Assembly (NCBI RefSeq): GCF_013402795.1
Contig: NZ_CP058595.1
Location: forward strand, 159,501-223,500
Direction: 5' to 3'
Length of the DNA stretch: 64,000 bases
Origin: Costertonia aggregata
Lineage (GTDB): Bacteria; Bacteroidota; Bacteroidia; Flavobacteriales; Flavobacteriaceae
This document shows positions 52,313-61,863 of the stretch, one piece after another (position 1 is the first letter of the stretch; every line of letters begins with the position of its first letter). Below the pieces are notes generated by a model that did not search any database, was not told the DNA's origin, and saw only the letters and a list, made by a program, of their open reading frames with translations. The translations under genes were made by a program, and so were the position numbers.

Positions 52313-52521
52313 ATTGCTTATTAGTACTGTAAATTTTGTGTTATTCATGAAAATAAAGATAAAGTTCCTTTAAAATTAAGGACAATTGCTCAAGAATATC
52401 CACAAAATTCGACAAATAACAATTTTGAAGTCATCAACATTACTTTACATGTTCACGTTGATTATTTTTATGCTAAATTGAATACTTCCAAAAGGTTACG
52501 CCATATGCAAAAGTTATAAAT

Positions 52522-53097
52522 ATGAAGAATAGACCCGAAATATATTTCAAGAATGCCGCTGAATTTAGGGCATGGCTTGATGAAAACCATCACGTGTGTG
52601 ACGGAATATATCTGATTTTTTACACCATTGCCCACGAAAAGGACAGTATGCGTTGGGAAGAAGCGGTAAGGGTAGCCTTATGCTACGGTTGGATAGATAG
52701 CACCGTAAAAAGTCTCGGCGACGGTAAACGAAGGCAATATTTTTGCCCAAGAAAACCAAAAAGTGTTTGGAGCAAGGTAAACAAGCAACACATAAAAGAA
52801 CTTTTACAAGAGGGATTGATGCATGAAAGCGGACTGGCATCTATCAAAATCGCAAAAGAAAACGGTTCATGGGTCGCCCTGGACGATGTGGAAAACGGGG
52901 TTGTTCCAGAAGACTTGCAAAAAGCCTTTGATAAACACACAAAAGCCTTAAAAAACTACAATAGCTTTACCCGTGGACAGCGTAAAAGTTATCTGTATTG
53001 GTTAAACCAAGCCAAAAGAGACGAAACCAGACGAAAACGTATCGCCGAAATCATAAGGTTGTGCGAAGCAAATATTAAATCGAGAACGCAACGCTAG
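52522..53097 (+). CDS. YdeI/OmpD-associated family protein
   Basis: A 191-residue cytoplasmic protein of the YdeI/OmdA group. The pattern is RPEIYFKNAAEFRAWLDENHH, then GIYLIFYTIAHEKDSMRWEEAVRVALCYGWIDS, KRRQYFCPRKPKSVWSKVN, and a C-terminal FTRGQRKSYLYWLNQAKRDETRRKRIAEII. The name comes from bacteriocin-protection and porin-association work on relatives; its molecular role is not settled. The gene is alone, divergent from the PSD1 operon (209 nt between starts). Confidence 0.88.
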   Translation: MKNRPEIYFKNAAEFRAWLDENHHVCDGIYLIFYTIAHEKDSMRWEEAVRVALCYGWIDSTVKSLGDGKRRQYFCPRKPKSVWSKVNKQHIKELLQEGLMHESGLASIKIAKENGSWVALDDVENGVVPEDLQKAFDKHTKALKNYNSFTRGQRKSYLYWLNQAKRDETRRKRIAEIIRLCEANIKSRTQR

Positions 53098-53114
53098 CAA
53101 ACCCTAAGTTGTCC

Positions 53115-54377
53115 CTAACTTTTTTTTTCAGTATTTAAATGCAATCGCCAATACAGCAAAGAAGCAATGCTACCCACAAAGGAGAACGCCGTCAACATCC
53201 AGAATACATTTTGATGGCCAGGCTCCCCGGGGTTTGAATCCAATAGATACCCATAGGCGGGTCCCGCAAAGATATCCGGAGTATAACCCACCAATGAAAT
53301 TAATCCTACGGCCGTTCCCGTGAGCACCAAAGGAATTTTCCCTTCACGCATAACACTAAAATATAATGCCCTAGCAGCATACACCCCGGCAGCTACAACA
53401 ATTACCGAAAGAAAAAACAGGGCGGTCGTTGATGGTGCTATGAATCCCGAAGTAAAAAGTATACCGCCCAAAACACACAAGACAAAACTCGAAAACAACC
53501 AAAAAGAAATTCTGAAACGATCAACCAGCAAACCGACCAAAATACCGGTAACAGGCCGTAAAAATTGTAAAAACGTACCCACTTGGGCAGATTCAACCTC
53601 GCTGTATAACATCACCTCCTTGGCATATAGCGATAATACGTCGGTTATTTTATACCCCACATAGGCACAAAGAATAATAACCATCAACAACCAAACCGCC
53701 GGTATTTTCAATACGGTGCCTATTTCCTTGACCGAAATTTTTTGTAGTTGAATCTCTTTTTCATCAATATTGGATTTCATAAAAAACCAAACCAAAATAC
53801 CTATAATCGATATGATAAGAGCCGAGCAATAAATAACGTAGGTAAAAGCCTCCTTTCTGTCTGACATTTTAGCTACGTTCAAGCTATCCGTAATAAAAAG
53901 CGAAAAAATAAAAACGCCCAACAAGCCAAAAAGGGCACCGGTCAAGCCCCTTCCCCCATCCAAAAGGCCAAAGGCCTTACCCTGAGACGTATCACCGCCC
54001 CAGACCCTAGCTGCTTTTATCATGGGTGCCCAAAACAAGAAAATCGTCGTAAAGCCCCAATACCCGTATAAAAACCTTAAGGTTGTGTAGCTAGGAAAAC
54101 GGGCAAAGACCAGCCCGCCCAAAGCGGTCATCCAAAGTGCGATAGCTATCAGTTTTCTTGGTGGATATTTATCGGCCAAAGGGCCACCAAACAGATACGA
54201 AGGGATAGCTACGATACCATATACCGAAAAGCAAAGTCCCAATTGAACATTGTCCAACGCAAAAACATCCAACACGGTAGGCCTAAAAATTCTCGGCAAT
54301 ACAAAAGGAAGAATAAATACGGCTTCCCCTGCCAAAATTAAAAGGGCTAGATAATACCAAGTGGCTTTCTGTTTCAT
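53115..54377 (-). CDS. MFS transporter
   Basis: A 420-residue inner-membrane carrier with about 12 hydrophobic segments, the first at WYYLALLILAGEAVFILPFVLP. Helix 2/3 carries the MFS motif-A-like GGPLADKYPPRKLIAIA. Later helices are at IFVFSLFI-like, IPAVWLLMVIILCAYVGYKI and VYAARALYFSVMREGKIPLVLTGTAVGLISL. The ATG at 54377 is chosen; the frame stays open to 54476, but the extra 33 basic residues do not fit the family. Resembles hexose-phosphate/nitrate-type carriers only loosely; substrate unknown. It converges with the YdeI-like gene. Confidence 0.85.
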   Translation of the reverse strand: MKQKATWYYLALLILAGEAVFILPFVLPRIFRPTVLDVFALDNVQLGLCFSVYGIVAIPSYLFGGPLADKYPPRKLIAIALWMTALGGLVFARFPSYTTLRFLYGYWGFTTIFLFWAPMIKAARVWGGDTSQGKAFGLLDGGRGLTGALFGLLGVFIFSLFITDSLNVAKMSDRKEAFTYVIYCSALIISIIGILVWFFMKSNIDEKEIQLQKISVKEIGTVLKIPAVWLLMVIILCAYVGYKITDVLSLYAKEVMLYSEVESAQVGTFLQFLRPVTGILVGLLVDRFRISFWLFSSFVLCVLGGILFTSGFIAPSTTALFFLSVIVVAAGVYAARALYFSVMREGKIPLVLTGTAVGLISLVGYTPDIFAGPAYGYLLDSNPGEPGHQNVFWMLTAFSFVGSIASLLYWRLHLNTEKKS

Positions 54378-54565
54378 ATTTTGGTAAGATAACAAGATCT
54401 GTTTGAACTGTACAAATAAGTTTGTGAGGCGTTTTATTCTAAACGGCAAAAAACGAATCACAATGTATTTTACCAAATTGTAAATTTAATAGTACTTTTG
54501 TGTTAAGTCTTTAAAATGGTGTACCAAGCCAGCGTGTTTCCGTTATTGGTTTTCCGTTTTGATGG

Positions 54566-55342
54566 ATGGTATCAATGTCAAAATTACCCAAAGAAAATCA
54601 GTTTTTGGACCTATCGGATTACGGTAGGCCTGTTGCAAAAGCCATCGCCAACTCACTCAAAAACACGTCGCTCACCCCTATTCATGTTACCGTAGGCTTT
54701 ATAATTTCTGGTCTTTTGGCCATTATCTGTATTTTAAACCATCAGTATTGGGCCACTGCTTTTTTCTTGATTTTAAAATCGATATTGGATGCTGCCGACG
54801 GTGAGTTGGCGCGAGTGAAAAATACGCCTTCGTACACAGGTAGGTATCTGGATTCTGTTTCGGATATCATCTTGAACCTCCTTATACTCATAACGATTTG
54901 GCATATTACCAATGGTTCCCTGCTTTATACTTTGTTGGCCTTTTTTGGACTGCAGTTACAGGGTACACTTTACAATTATTACTATGTGATTTTAAGAAAT
55001 AAGTTTGATGGCGATACTACCAGCCGTGTTTTTGAAAATGAGACGCCCATAGCAATGAGCGGTGAGAAGCAACGAAACGTAAACATTCTTTTTGGCATAT
55101 ACAGCGTTCTTTACGGTGCTTTTGATCGTATCATTTATAGGCTGGACAGGCGGGCCGTTGAAAGCGAAAATTTACCCAACTGGTTTATGACCGTGGTATC
55201 GACTTTTGGACTGGGTTTTCAATTGTTGATCATAGGACTTATGTTGGTGTTGGGTTTTGAACAGTATATCATTCCCTTTTTTATAGCGTACTCCGTCTTC
55301 ATTTTTGTCTTTATAGGCCTACGCAGGTTTATCAATCGGTAA
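54566..55342 (+). CDS. CDP-alcohol phosphatidyltransferase family protein
   Basis: A 258-residue integral membrane enzyme with the canonical signature: DAADGELARVKNTPSYTG then RYLDSVSD, matching D-x2-D-G-x2-A-R-x8-G-x3-D-x3-D at about residues 73-98. The Asp residues hold the metal that activates the CDP-alcohol. Six hydrophobic segments surround it (FIISGLLAIICIL, ILLTLITIW-like, FQLLIIGLMLVLGF). It joins CDP-diacylglycerol or another CDP-alcohol to a second alcohol, making phospholipid or an ether/inositol-type compound; the acceptor is not visible. The start may be the second in-frame ATG at 54575. No partner gene. Confidence 0.9.
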   Translation: MVSMSKLPKENQFLDLSDYGRPVAKAIANSLKNTSLTPIHVTVGFIISGLLAIICILNHQYWATAFFLILKSILDAADGELARVKNTPSYTGRYLDSVSDIILNLLILITIWHITNGSLLYTLLAFFGLQLQGTLYNYYYVILRNKFDGDTTSRVFENETPIAMSGEKQRNVNILFGIYSVLYGAFDRIIYRLDRRAVESENLPNWFMTVVSTFGLGFQLLIIGLMLVLGFEQYIIPFFIAYSVFIFVFIGLRRFINR

Positions 55343-55380
55343 TTCTTATTATCTTTCATTAACATAAATTCTATCCTAAA

Positions 55381-56787
55381 ATGCAAAAAACGCTTTGCCT
55401 ATTGCTCTTGTTATGTTTTGGATGCCATGAACCGGTGAGAGATAAATTTGACCTTGTCATTGCCAACGGAAATATTATTGATCTGGAGACAGGTAAAATA
55501 AGCGTAGAGGATATTTTTATTTCCAATGGGCGCATAAAAAGAATTGAACGTAAGGATGATTCATTTTTGTACGATACAAACCAAACAATCGATGCTACCG
55601 GCAAATATGTACTTCCTGGTTTTTGGGACAATCACGTACACTTTCGTGGTGGCGATTCTCTGATAAGTGCCAATAAAAACTTCTTGAAATTGTACATCGC
55701 CAACGGAGTAACCACGGTACGTGATGCGGGTGGCGACTTGACCGCATCCCTAATGCAATGGAAAGCCGAAATCGCCAAAGGAAGCCTGATAGGCCCCAAT
55801 ATTTTTACCTCTGGGCCTAAAATAGATGGTCCCGCAGCCACATGGGCCGGTTCTTTGGAAGTAGAAAACGAGTTGGACATAGAAAACGCATTGGATGTTT
55901 TACAAAGAATTCCTTCCGATTATGTTAAACTATACGATAGTCGCATTTCAGGGGAAAACTACCTTAAAACCATCCAAGCAGCTGAAACGAGAGGCCTGAT
56001 AACCTCTGGGCACATGCCATTTACCGTTACTTTGGACGAAACCGTTGATGCCGGCATAGATGCCATAGAGCACTTATACTATGTAATGAAAGGCTGCGCT
56101 GCCGATGAAAAGCGTGTTACCGCTAAGCTTAAAAATAAAGAAATTGGTTTTTGGCAGGCCATGCCCTTATTGATGAAAAGTTATGCCGATAGTACCGCAC
56201 AACGTACGTTCACGAAATTAAAAGAAAACAAGGTTTATGTGGTACCTACTTTGCATATTGGAAAAATACTGAGCTATTTGGATGAAACGGACCATACCGA
56301 TGACCCCTATTTAAAGTACATGGGCAAAGGCATAATCAAAACATACCAAGGTCGAATAAATGGTGCGTTGAACGCTTCCAAAAAAGTACGTGCCGACCGT
56401 AAAAACTTAGACGCATTTTTTGGAAAATTGGCCAAATCGCTAAACGATTCGGAGGTTGGACTCTTAGCGGGCTCGGACAGCGGAGCGTTCAATTCGTATA
56501 CTTATCCGGGAGTTTCATTGCACGAGGAATTAAAGCAAATGGTTGCCAATGGTATTTCACCTTTGGATGCCCTGCGGGCCTCCGCACCCAATGGGGCCGA
56601 TTTTCTAAAGCAAGATGCCGATTACGGCATATTGAGCGTAGGTAAAATAAGCGATTTGGTACTGTTGGATGCCAATCCGTTAGAGGATATTGCCAACACG
56701 AAATCGATACATACCGTCGTCAAAGGGAACACAATTATCAATAAGGATAAACTGAACGAATTGCTGAATACTGCAATTCAAAATTGA
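55381..56787 (+). CDS. Lipoprotein amidohydrolase (imidazolonepropionase-like)
   Basis: A 468-residue lipoprotein (LLLLCFGC, Cys15). The amidohydrolase metal site begins with His85-X-His87 in LPGFWDNHVHFRGGD, then a second shell in ITSGHMPFTVTLDE and IDAIEHLYYV, and ends with GLLAGSDSGAFNSY, the catalytic Asp region. The C-terminal SVGKISDLVLLDANPLEDI is the usual closing strand. Related exported enzymes hydrolyse dipeptides or cyclic amides; substrate unknown. It lies 38 nt downstream of the phosphatidyltransferase in the same direction, possibly cotranscribed. Confidence 0.9.
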   Translation: MQKTLCLLLLLCFGCHEPVRDKFDLVIANGNIIDLETGKISVEDIFISNGRIKRIERKDDSFLYDTNQTIDATGKYVLPGFWDNHVHFRGGDSLISANKNFLKLYIANGVTTVRDAGGDLTASLMQWKAEIAKGSLIGPNIFTSGPKIDGPAATWAGSLEVENELDIENALDVLQRIPSDYVKLYDSRISGENYLKTIQAAETRGLITSGHMPFTVTLDETVDAGIDAIEHLYYVMKGCAADEKRVTAKLKNKEIGFWQAMPLLMKSYADSTAQRTFTKLKENKVYVVPTLHIGKILSYLDETDHTDDPYLKYMGKGIIKTYQGRINGALNASKKVRADRKNLDAFFGKLAKSLNDSEVGLLAGSDSGAFNSYTYPGVSLHEELKQMVANGISPLDALRASAPNGADFLKQDADYGILSVGKISDLVLLDANPLEDIANTKSIHTVVKGNTIINKDKLNELLNTAIQN

Positions 56788-57331
56788 AACATCTCACGAA
56801 AAACAGGCATAACCCCCATATTGATTTTTACCCCTACCGGTAACGGATATCAATAAAATAAGTCCTACAGCCACTCATATCAACGATGGCAAAAGTATTT
56901 ATTGAAATGGAAAAGGGAACTGTTCCGGAAAATGATCAAGTTGCTGCTGACCTTGGAAAAATAAGTATCCAAAACAATAAAAAACAACGACATGTACAAA
57001 ACAATCAGTATCGGCACTTGAAAATGCTTAATGTCCAGTCTTACTGAAATACACGCATCTTTTCATACACCGTGACCTATACAAAGCGTATTGGAGAAAT
57101 TTTAAGTTTCCGTCCGGACTGCAAGTCAGAGTTTTTTGTTTTGTGTTTGCTTATTTTGATGGTTTATTTCAAAAGATACAACAGACTTCATGAACAAGCC
57201 ATATTTTTTAATATGGTACTAGATTCTCTAATTTGATAAATTCAATGTTTTTGATTCGTTTTTTCCATGTGCTCTCTAAAAAATCTTGTCAGTTCCAAAT
57301 AAGTAGGTTTTGAGCCTCGAACTTTATCCTT
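56788..57331. other. Intergenic stretch with an orphan 53-codon open frame and a hairpin
   Basis: Within this stretch ATG 56886 to TGA 57047 encodes MAKVFIEMEKGTVPENDQVA then a Lys/Gln/Asn-rich part to the end; no family is recognised and the codon use does not decide whether it is real. Further on, CCATATT (57199-57205) pairs perfectly with AATATGG (57210-57216) around TTTT. A small GACT/AGTC hairpin (57117-57127) followed by T-rich sequence may end transcription from the amidohydrolase. Otherwise nothing is seen. Confidence 0.4.
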
Positions 57332-57778
57332 CTATTTTTCTTGGCTGAAAAGGTTTTTCTGTTGTATTACGTCAACTCGTTCAATTTTACCCTCTTCATC
57401 AAAAGTGAAAATTTCCACAACTGAACTTCCTTCTTTTCTATCAGGGGTAAGCCAAACCTTGTCATGCATGATAAGCCTGTTGTCAATTTCAGCTAAATGT
57501 TGTATCTCATTTCGAACTTCCGGATGATTTTTTAGATGTTCTGCCCGATTATTGTATAACGCTTCAATTCCATCAACTTTTAATACAAAACTACCATCTT
57601 CGCCATACATGTATACTTTTACATTTTCGCTAAAATTGTCAACGTACATCTTAGCGTCTTTTCTATTTACAGCACTTACAATACTTCTAGCTCTATCCTG
57701 TTTAGACCTCTCTTGGGCATTTGAAAGTATAGGAAGTAACATCGTAATAACCAATACAAAAAAATGTATTCTTTTCAT
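57332..57778 (-). CDS. Exported NTF2/SnoaL-like protein
   Basis: A 148-residue exported protein (signal MKRIHFFVLVITMLLPILSNAQ). The rest is a single NTF2-like cone fold: DRARSIVSAVNRKDAKMYVDNFSENVKVYMYG, then GIEALYNNRAEHLKNHPEV and VVEIFTFDEEGKIERVDVIQQK at the end. Members of this superfamily are isomerases, dehydratases or binding proteins; nothing here selects among them. It is divergent from the TPMT-like gene (94 nt). Confidence 0.82.
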   Translation of the reverse strand: MKRIHFFVLVITMLLPILSNAQERSKQDRARSIVSAVNRKDAKMYVDNFSENVKVYMYGEDGSFVLKVDGIEALYNNRAEHLKNHPEVRNEIQHLAEIDNRLIMHDKVWLTPDRKEGSSVVEIFTFDEEGKIERVDVIQQKNLFSQEK

Positions 57779-57872
57779 TTTATTTATTTTTAATATTTAG
57801 TATGATAATTTTAAATACAACAAGTAATTAAATTCTGTTTAAGTTATTAATTTACACAACTTAATAACGAAA

Positions 57873-58472
57873 ATGAATAAAAACTCGTTAGAAAAATATT
57901 GGACCCAAAGATACCAAGATCAAAATACAGGTTGGGATATTGGTTATGCATCTACTCCCATAAAAGAGTATATAGATCAGCTGACCGATAAAAAATTAAC
58001 CCTCCTAATTCCCGGAGCGGGCAATGCCTACGAAGCGGAATATTTATGGGAGCAAGGTTTTACCAATACCTTTGTGATGGATATTTCCAAAATGCCCTTG
58101 CAAGCCTTTAAAGAACGAAATCCCGATTTCCCGCAAGACCAATTACTCTTAACCGATTTTTTTCAACACCGGGGGAAGTACGACCTCATTCTTGAACAAA
58201 CCTTTTTCTGCTCTTTCGTCCCGACCCATAAAAACCGAAACGTCTACGCCGAACATATAGCCAAACTCTTAAAGCCCAAGGGGAAATTAGTAGGTGTTTG
58301 GTTTGATATTCCCCTTACGGGCGATATGGAAAAGCGTCCATTTGGGGGCAGCAAAGAAGAATATCTTAATTATTTAAAGCCCTATTTTACCATCAAAACC
58401 TTTGAGCGTTGTTACAATTCCATTTCGCCACGGCAGGGCAATGAACTCTTTGGGATTTTTGAAAAAAAGTAA
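57873..58472 (+). CDS. TPMT-family SAM-dependent methyltransferase
   Basis: A 199-residue class I methyltransferase of the thiopurine S-methyltransferase group. The N-terminus EKYWTQRYQDQNTGWDIGYAS is typical, the SAM-binding loop is LLIPGAGNAYEAEYLWEQGF at about 49-68, and the acidic end of strand 2 is VMDISKMPLQAF. Later QLLLTDFFQH and DLILEQTFFCSFVP form the active-site edge. Bacterial members methylate small thiols, tellurite, selenite or other acceptors; substrate unknown. Cytoplasmic, with its own short intergenic region. Confidence 0.9.
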   Translation: MNKNSLEKYWTQRYQDQNTGWDIGYASTPIKEYIDQLTDKKLTLLIPGAGNAYEAEYLWEQGFTNTFVMDISKMPLQAFKERNPDFPQDQLLLTDFFQHRGKYDLILEQTFFCSFVPTHKNRNVYAEHIAKLLKPKGKLVGVWFDIPLTGDMEKRPFGGSKEEYLNYLKPYFTIKTFERCYNSISPRQGNELFGIFEKK

Positions 58473-58581
58473 TCTTTCAGGTCAAAGTACAGCAACACGA
58501 CTTTAACCGTCTTAACGTTCCTTTAAGAATTCCTCTATTGGTTTTTGGTATCTTTAAGCGACAAATTAACTTACCGATAAC

Positions 58582-61500
58582 ATGAAACAAAAATTACTTT
58601 TCCTTACGGTGCTTTTTGCATCGGTTTCCCTTTGCGCACAAGAATTTAAAATGAATCTGGTCCAAGATTTAAAACCAAGAAATATAGGTCCTGGCGGTAT
58701 GAGCGGTAGGGTAACCGCAATTGACGTGGTGGTAGATGACCCGGATGTCATGTACGTGGGTACGGCATCAGGCGGATTATGGAAGTCTACCTCTGCCGGT
58801 ATTACATGGGAGCCCATTTTTGATAAGGAGCTCACGGCTTCTGTCGGGGCGGTCGCCGTACAGCAATCCAATCCATCCGTGATTTGGGTGGGTACTGGAG
58901 AAGGCAACCCGAGAAATAGCTTAAATGGCGGTTATGGTGTGTATAAATCTTTGGACGGTGGCAAAACATGGAAAGCTATGGGACTGGAAAAGACACGGCA
59001 CATCCATCGTATTAAAATAGACCCAATGAACCCGAACACGGTTTACGTTGGGGCCATAGGCTCGCCATGGGGCGAGCATCCCGAACGTGGCGTGTTCAAA
59101 ACTACCGATGGCGGCGAAACTTGGGAAAAAATACTTTTTGTAAACAATAAAACAGGGGTTGCCGATTTGGTCATGGACCCGACAAACCCCAATAAACTCA
59201 TCGCCGCAATGTGGGAACATAAGCGCGACCCGTGGTTTTTTAAATCAGGGGGTGCCGGTAGCGGGTTGTACATGACGCATGACGGGGGTACAACCTGGAA
59301 AAAACTATCGGATGAGGACGGTTTGCCCAAAGGGGATCTAGGCAGAATAGGTATCGCCATTGCTGCTGGAAAACCAAATATTGTGTATGCCTTGGTAGAG
59401 GCTAAAAAAAATGCCCTTTACAAGTCTGAGGATGGTGGGTTCAAATGGAAAAAAATCAACGACAAATCGGATATCGGCAACAGACCTTTTTACTATTCGG
59501 AAATCTACGTAGACCCACAGAATGAAAATAGGGTCTATTCCGTCTTTACCTATGTAAACGTGTCACAAGACGGAGGTAAAAATTTCACCGAGCTGATGCC
59601 CGCTTACAATGTTGACAATGGTGTACACCCTGACCACCATGCCTGGTGGATTCATCCCGAAAATGGCGATTTTATGCTCAACGGAAATGATGGGGGGCTT
59701 AACATTACCCGTGACGGTGGTAAATCATGGCGATTTATAGGAAACCTTCCCGTTGCACAATTTTATCACATTAATGTGGACAACGAGTATCCTTACAATG
59801 TTTATGGCGGTATGCAGGACAATGGTTCTTGGAGAGGTCCCGCCTATGTATGGAAAGCCCAGGGTATTCGTAACAGCTATTGGCAGGAAATCGCCTTTGG
59901 CGATGGTTTTGATGTGGTACCCGATAGGGACGATTCACAATACGGTTATGCCATGAGCCAACAAGGTTTTGTATCCAGATATGACTGGAAAACCGGCAAT
60001 AATTACATTGTTCGCCCTACCCCGCCCGATGCAAAAACCAAACTGCGATTCAATTGGAACGCGGCCATAGGCCAAGACCCATTTGATAATAGCACAGTGT
60101 ATTTTGGAAGCCAATTTGTACATAAAAGTACGGATAAGGGACTCACTTGGAACGTTATTTCCCCCGATTTGACCACCAACGATCCCGAAAAACAAAAACA
60201 GAGCGAAAGTGGTGGCTTGACCATGGATGCTACCGGAGCGGAAAACCATTGTACACTTTTGGTAATCGAACCATCTACCTTGGAGAAGGATATGCTATGG
60301 ACAGCTTCGGATGACGGTCGAGTACATTACACACAAAACGGGGGTGCCGATTGGATTGAGGTTACCCAAAACATAAAAGGTCTGCCCAAAGGAAGTTGGG
60401 TGACCCAAATAAAGGCATCCAACAAAAATAAGGGAGAGGCCTTGTTGGTTGCCAATGATTACCGCAGGTTTAATTATACACCATATGCCTACCGTACCAA
60501 AAATTATGGGAAAACTTGGGAGCGTATCGTAGATGGCAATGATATTCAAAGTTACACGCTGAGCATTGTCGAGGATATTGAAAACCCTAATTTGTTGTTC
60601 TTGGGCACCGACGATGGCCTGTACATTTCTTTTGACGCCGCCACAACTTGGCAAAAATGGACGGAAGGTTTCCCTACGGTTTCCACAAAAGATTTGGTGA
60701 TCCAACCCCGAGAGCATGATTTGGTCATAGGAACTTTTGGCCGTGCCGCGTGGGTGTTGGATGACATTCGCCCCTTACGGGCTATCGCCTCGGACAAGTC
60801 AATTCTAGCCAAGGAAGCGAAACTATTCACTCCGCCAACTGCTTACCAAGCCGCATATCAACAACCTACAGGAAGCAGGTTCGGTGCCGATGCACTTTAC
60901 AATGCCGAAAACAAAAAAGCAGGCGCCATGATTACCTATTATTTGAAAGAGGGTAAAAAGAAAGCTGACAAACCCGAAAAGAACGATGGGAACGAAGATG
61001 AAAATACGGGTTCCGAAAAAGACGGGACCTCTGGAGATACCGATGATAAAAAAGAATTGACAGGCGTACAAAAGAAAGATTCCGTACAGTTTGATTTTTA
61101 TGACGGCGACAGATTGATCCGTACCTTAAAATACAAGACCCCGGAAAAGGCAGGTTTTCACAGAATTTACTGGGGGATGGACGAAAAAGGGCCAGACAGG
61201 CCTTCCCGAAAAATTTCAAAGCGCAAGAACGAACCCGGTGGCATTGACGTAAGACCAGGAACGTACATAATTAAGATGAGCTTTGGGGAGATAACTGACG
61301 AAACTACGGTAACCGTGAAACCGGATCCAAGACTAAATGTAAATACAGCTTCTGTAAACGAAGTGTACGAAACCGGGAAAAAGATTCAAGATATGACACA
61401 AATAGCCGCAAATGCCGTAAAACAATTGGTTGAAAGCAAAAATGTGGCCCATAAGTATCAAAAGGAACTGAAAGATATGGACAAAGAGAAATTTAAGGAA

Positions 61501-61833
61501 CAAATCAAAGCTTCGAAGGATATTGTAAAACAAATTGATTCCGTCATTGCTTTATATATTGGTAAAGAGGATAAGCGACAGGGTATTACACGTAATCCCG
61601 AGATAACGGTAATGCAACGTATCGGTAATGCCGGCTACTACACGGGAACCCGGCAAAACGGCATTACCAAGACCGAAAAAGATTTGATACGATATGCCGA
61701 ACAGGAATTAAAAAGTGCTCTGGAAAAGACCAATGTTTTTTTCAACGATACATGGAAAGCCTACCGGGAAGAAATAGAAAAATTGGAAGTTTCCCCGTTC
61801 AAAGCTACCAAGACCTTTACTATGCGACCGTAA
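58582..61833 (+). CDS. Large exported sortilin/BNR-type beta-propeller protein
   Basis: A 1083-residue exported protein (signal MKQKLLFLTVLFASVSLCAQ). Residues about 25-780 hold many Asp-box repeats of a sortilin/Vps10-like double propeller (YKSLDGGKTWKAMGLEKT, FKTTDGGETWEKILF, MTHDGGTTWKKLSDED, YKSEDGGFKWKKIND, RDGGKSWRFIGN). A low-complexity Lys/Asp/Glu-rich segment follows at about 795-830, then an alpha-helical C-terminus. Often annotated as glycosyl hydrolase, but no catalytic acid pair is visible. It precedes an S9 peptidase by 30 nt, the usual flavobacterial pairing; a role in protein or peptide binding is possible. Confidence 0.87.
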   Translation: MKQKLLFLTVLFASVSLCAQEFKMNLVQDLKPRNIGPGGMSGRVTAIDVVVDDPDVMYVGTASGGLWKSTSAGITWEPIFDKELTASVGAVAVQQSNPSVIWVGTGEGNPRNSLNGGYGVYKSLDGGKTWKAMGLEKTRHIHRIKIDPMNPNTVYVGAIGSPWGEHPERGVFKTTDGGETWEKILFVNNKTGVADLVMDPTNPNKLIAAMWEHKRDPWFFKSGGAGSGLYMTHDGGTTWKKLSDEDGLPKGDLGRIGIAIAAGKPNIVYALVEAKKNALYKSEDGGFKWKKINDKSDIGNRPFYYSEIYVDPQNENRVYSVFTYVNVSQDGGKNFTELMPAYNVDNGVHPDHHAWWIHPENGDFMLNGNDGGLNITRDGGKSWRFIGNLPVAQFYHINVDNEYPYNVYGGMQDNGSWRGPAYVWKAQGIRNSYWQEIAFGDGFDVVPDRDDSQYGYAMSQQGFVSRYDWKTGNNYIVRPTPPDAKTKLRFNWNAAIGQDPFDNSTVYFGSQFVHKSTDKGLTWNVISPDLTTNDPEKQKQSESGGLTMDATGAENHCTLLVIEPSTLEKDMLWTASDDGRVHYTQNGGADWIEVTQNIKGLPKGSWVTQIKASNKNKGEALLVANDYRRFNYTPYAYRTKNYGKTWERIVDGNDIQSYTLSIVEDIENPNLLFLGTDDGLYISFDAATTWQKWTEGFPTVSTKDLVIQPREHDLVIGTFGRAAWVLDDIRPLRAIASDKSILAKEAKLFTPPTAYQAAYQQPTGSRFGADALYNAENKKAGAMITYYLKEGKKKADKPEKNDGNEDENTGSEKDGTSGDTDDKKELTGVQKKDSVQFDFYDGDRLIRTLKYKTPEKAGFHRIYWGMDEKGPDRPSRKISKRKNEPGGIDVRPGTYIIKMSFGEITDETTVTVKPDPRLNVNTASVNEVYETGKKIQDMTQIAANAVKQLVESKNVAHKYQKELKDMDKEKFKEQIKASKDIVKQIDSVIALYIGKEDKRQGITRNPEITVMQRIGNAGYYTGTRQNGITKTEKDLIRYAEQELKSALEKTNVFFNDTWKAYREEIEKLEVSPFKATKTFTMRP

Positions 61834-61863
61834 AAATAAAAACATCAATCTAAAACAAGAATT

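Noticed and set aside
58582-61833. Sialidase or glycosyl hydrolase activity of the BNR protein
   Set aside because: Asp-box repeats alone mark propeller blades; no catalytic Arg triad or acid pair of sialidases is visible.
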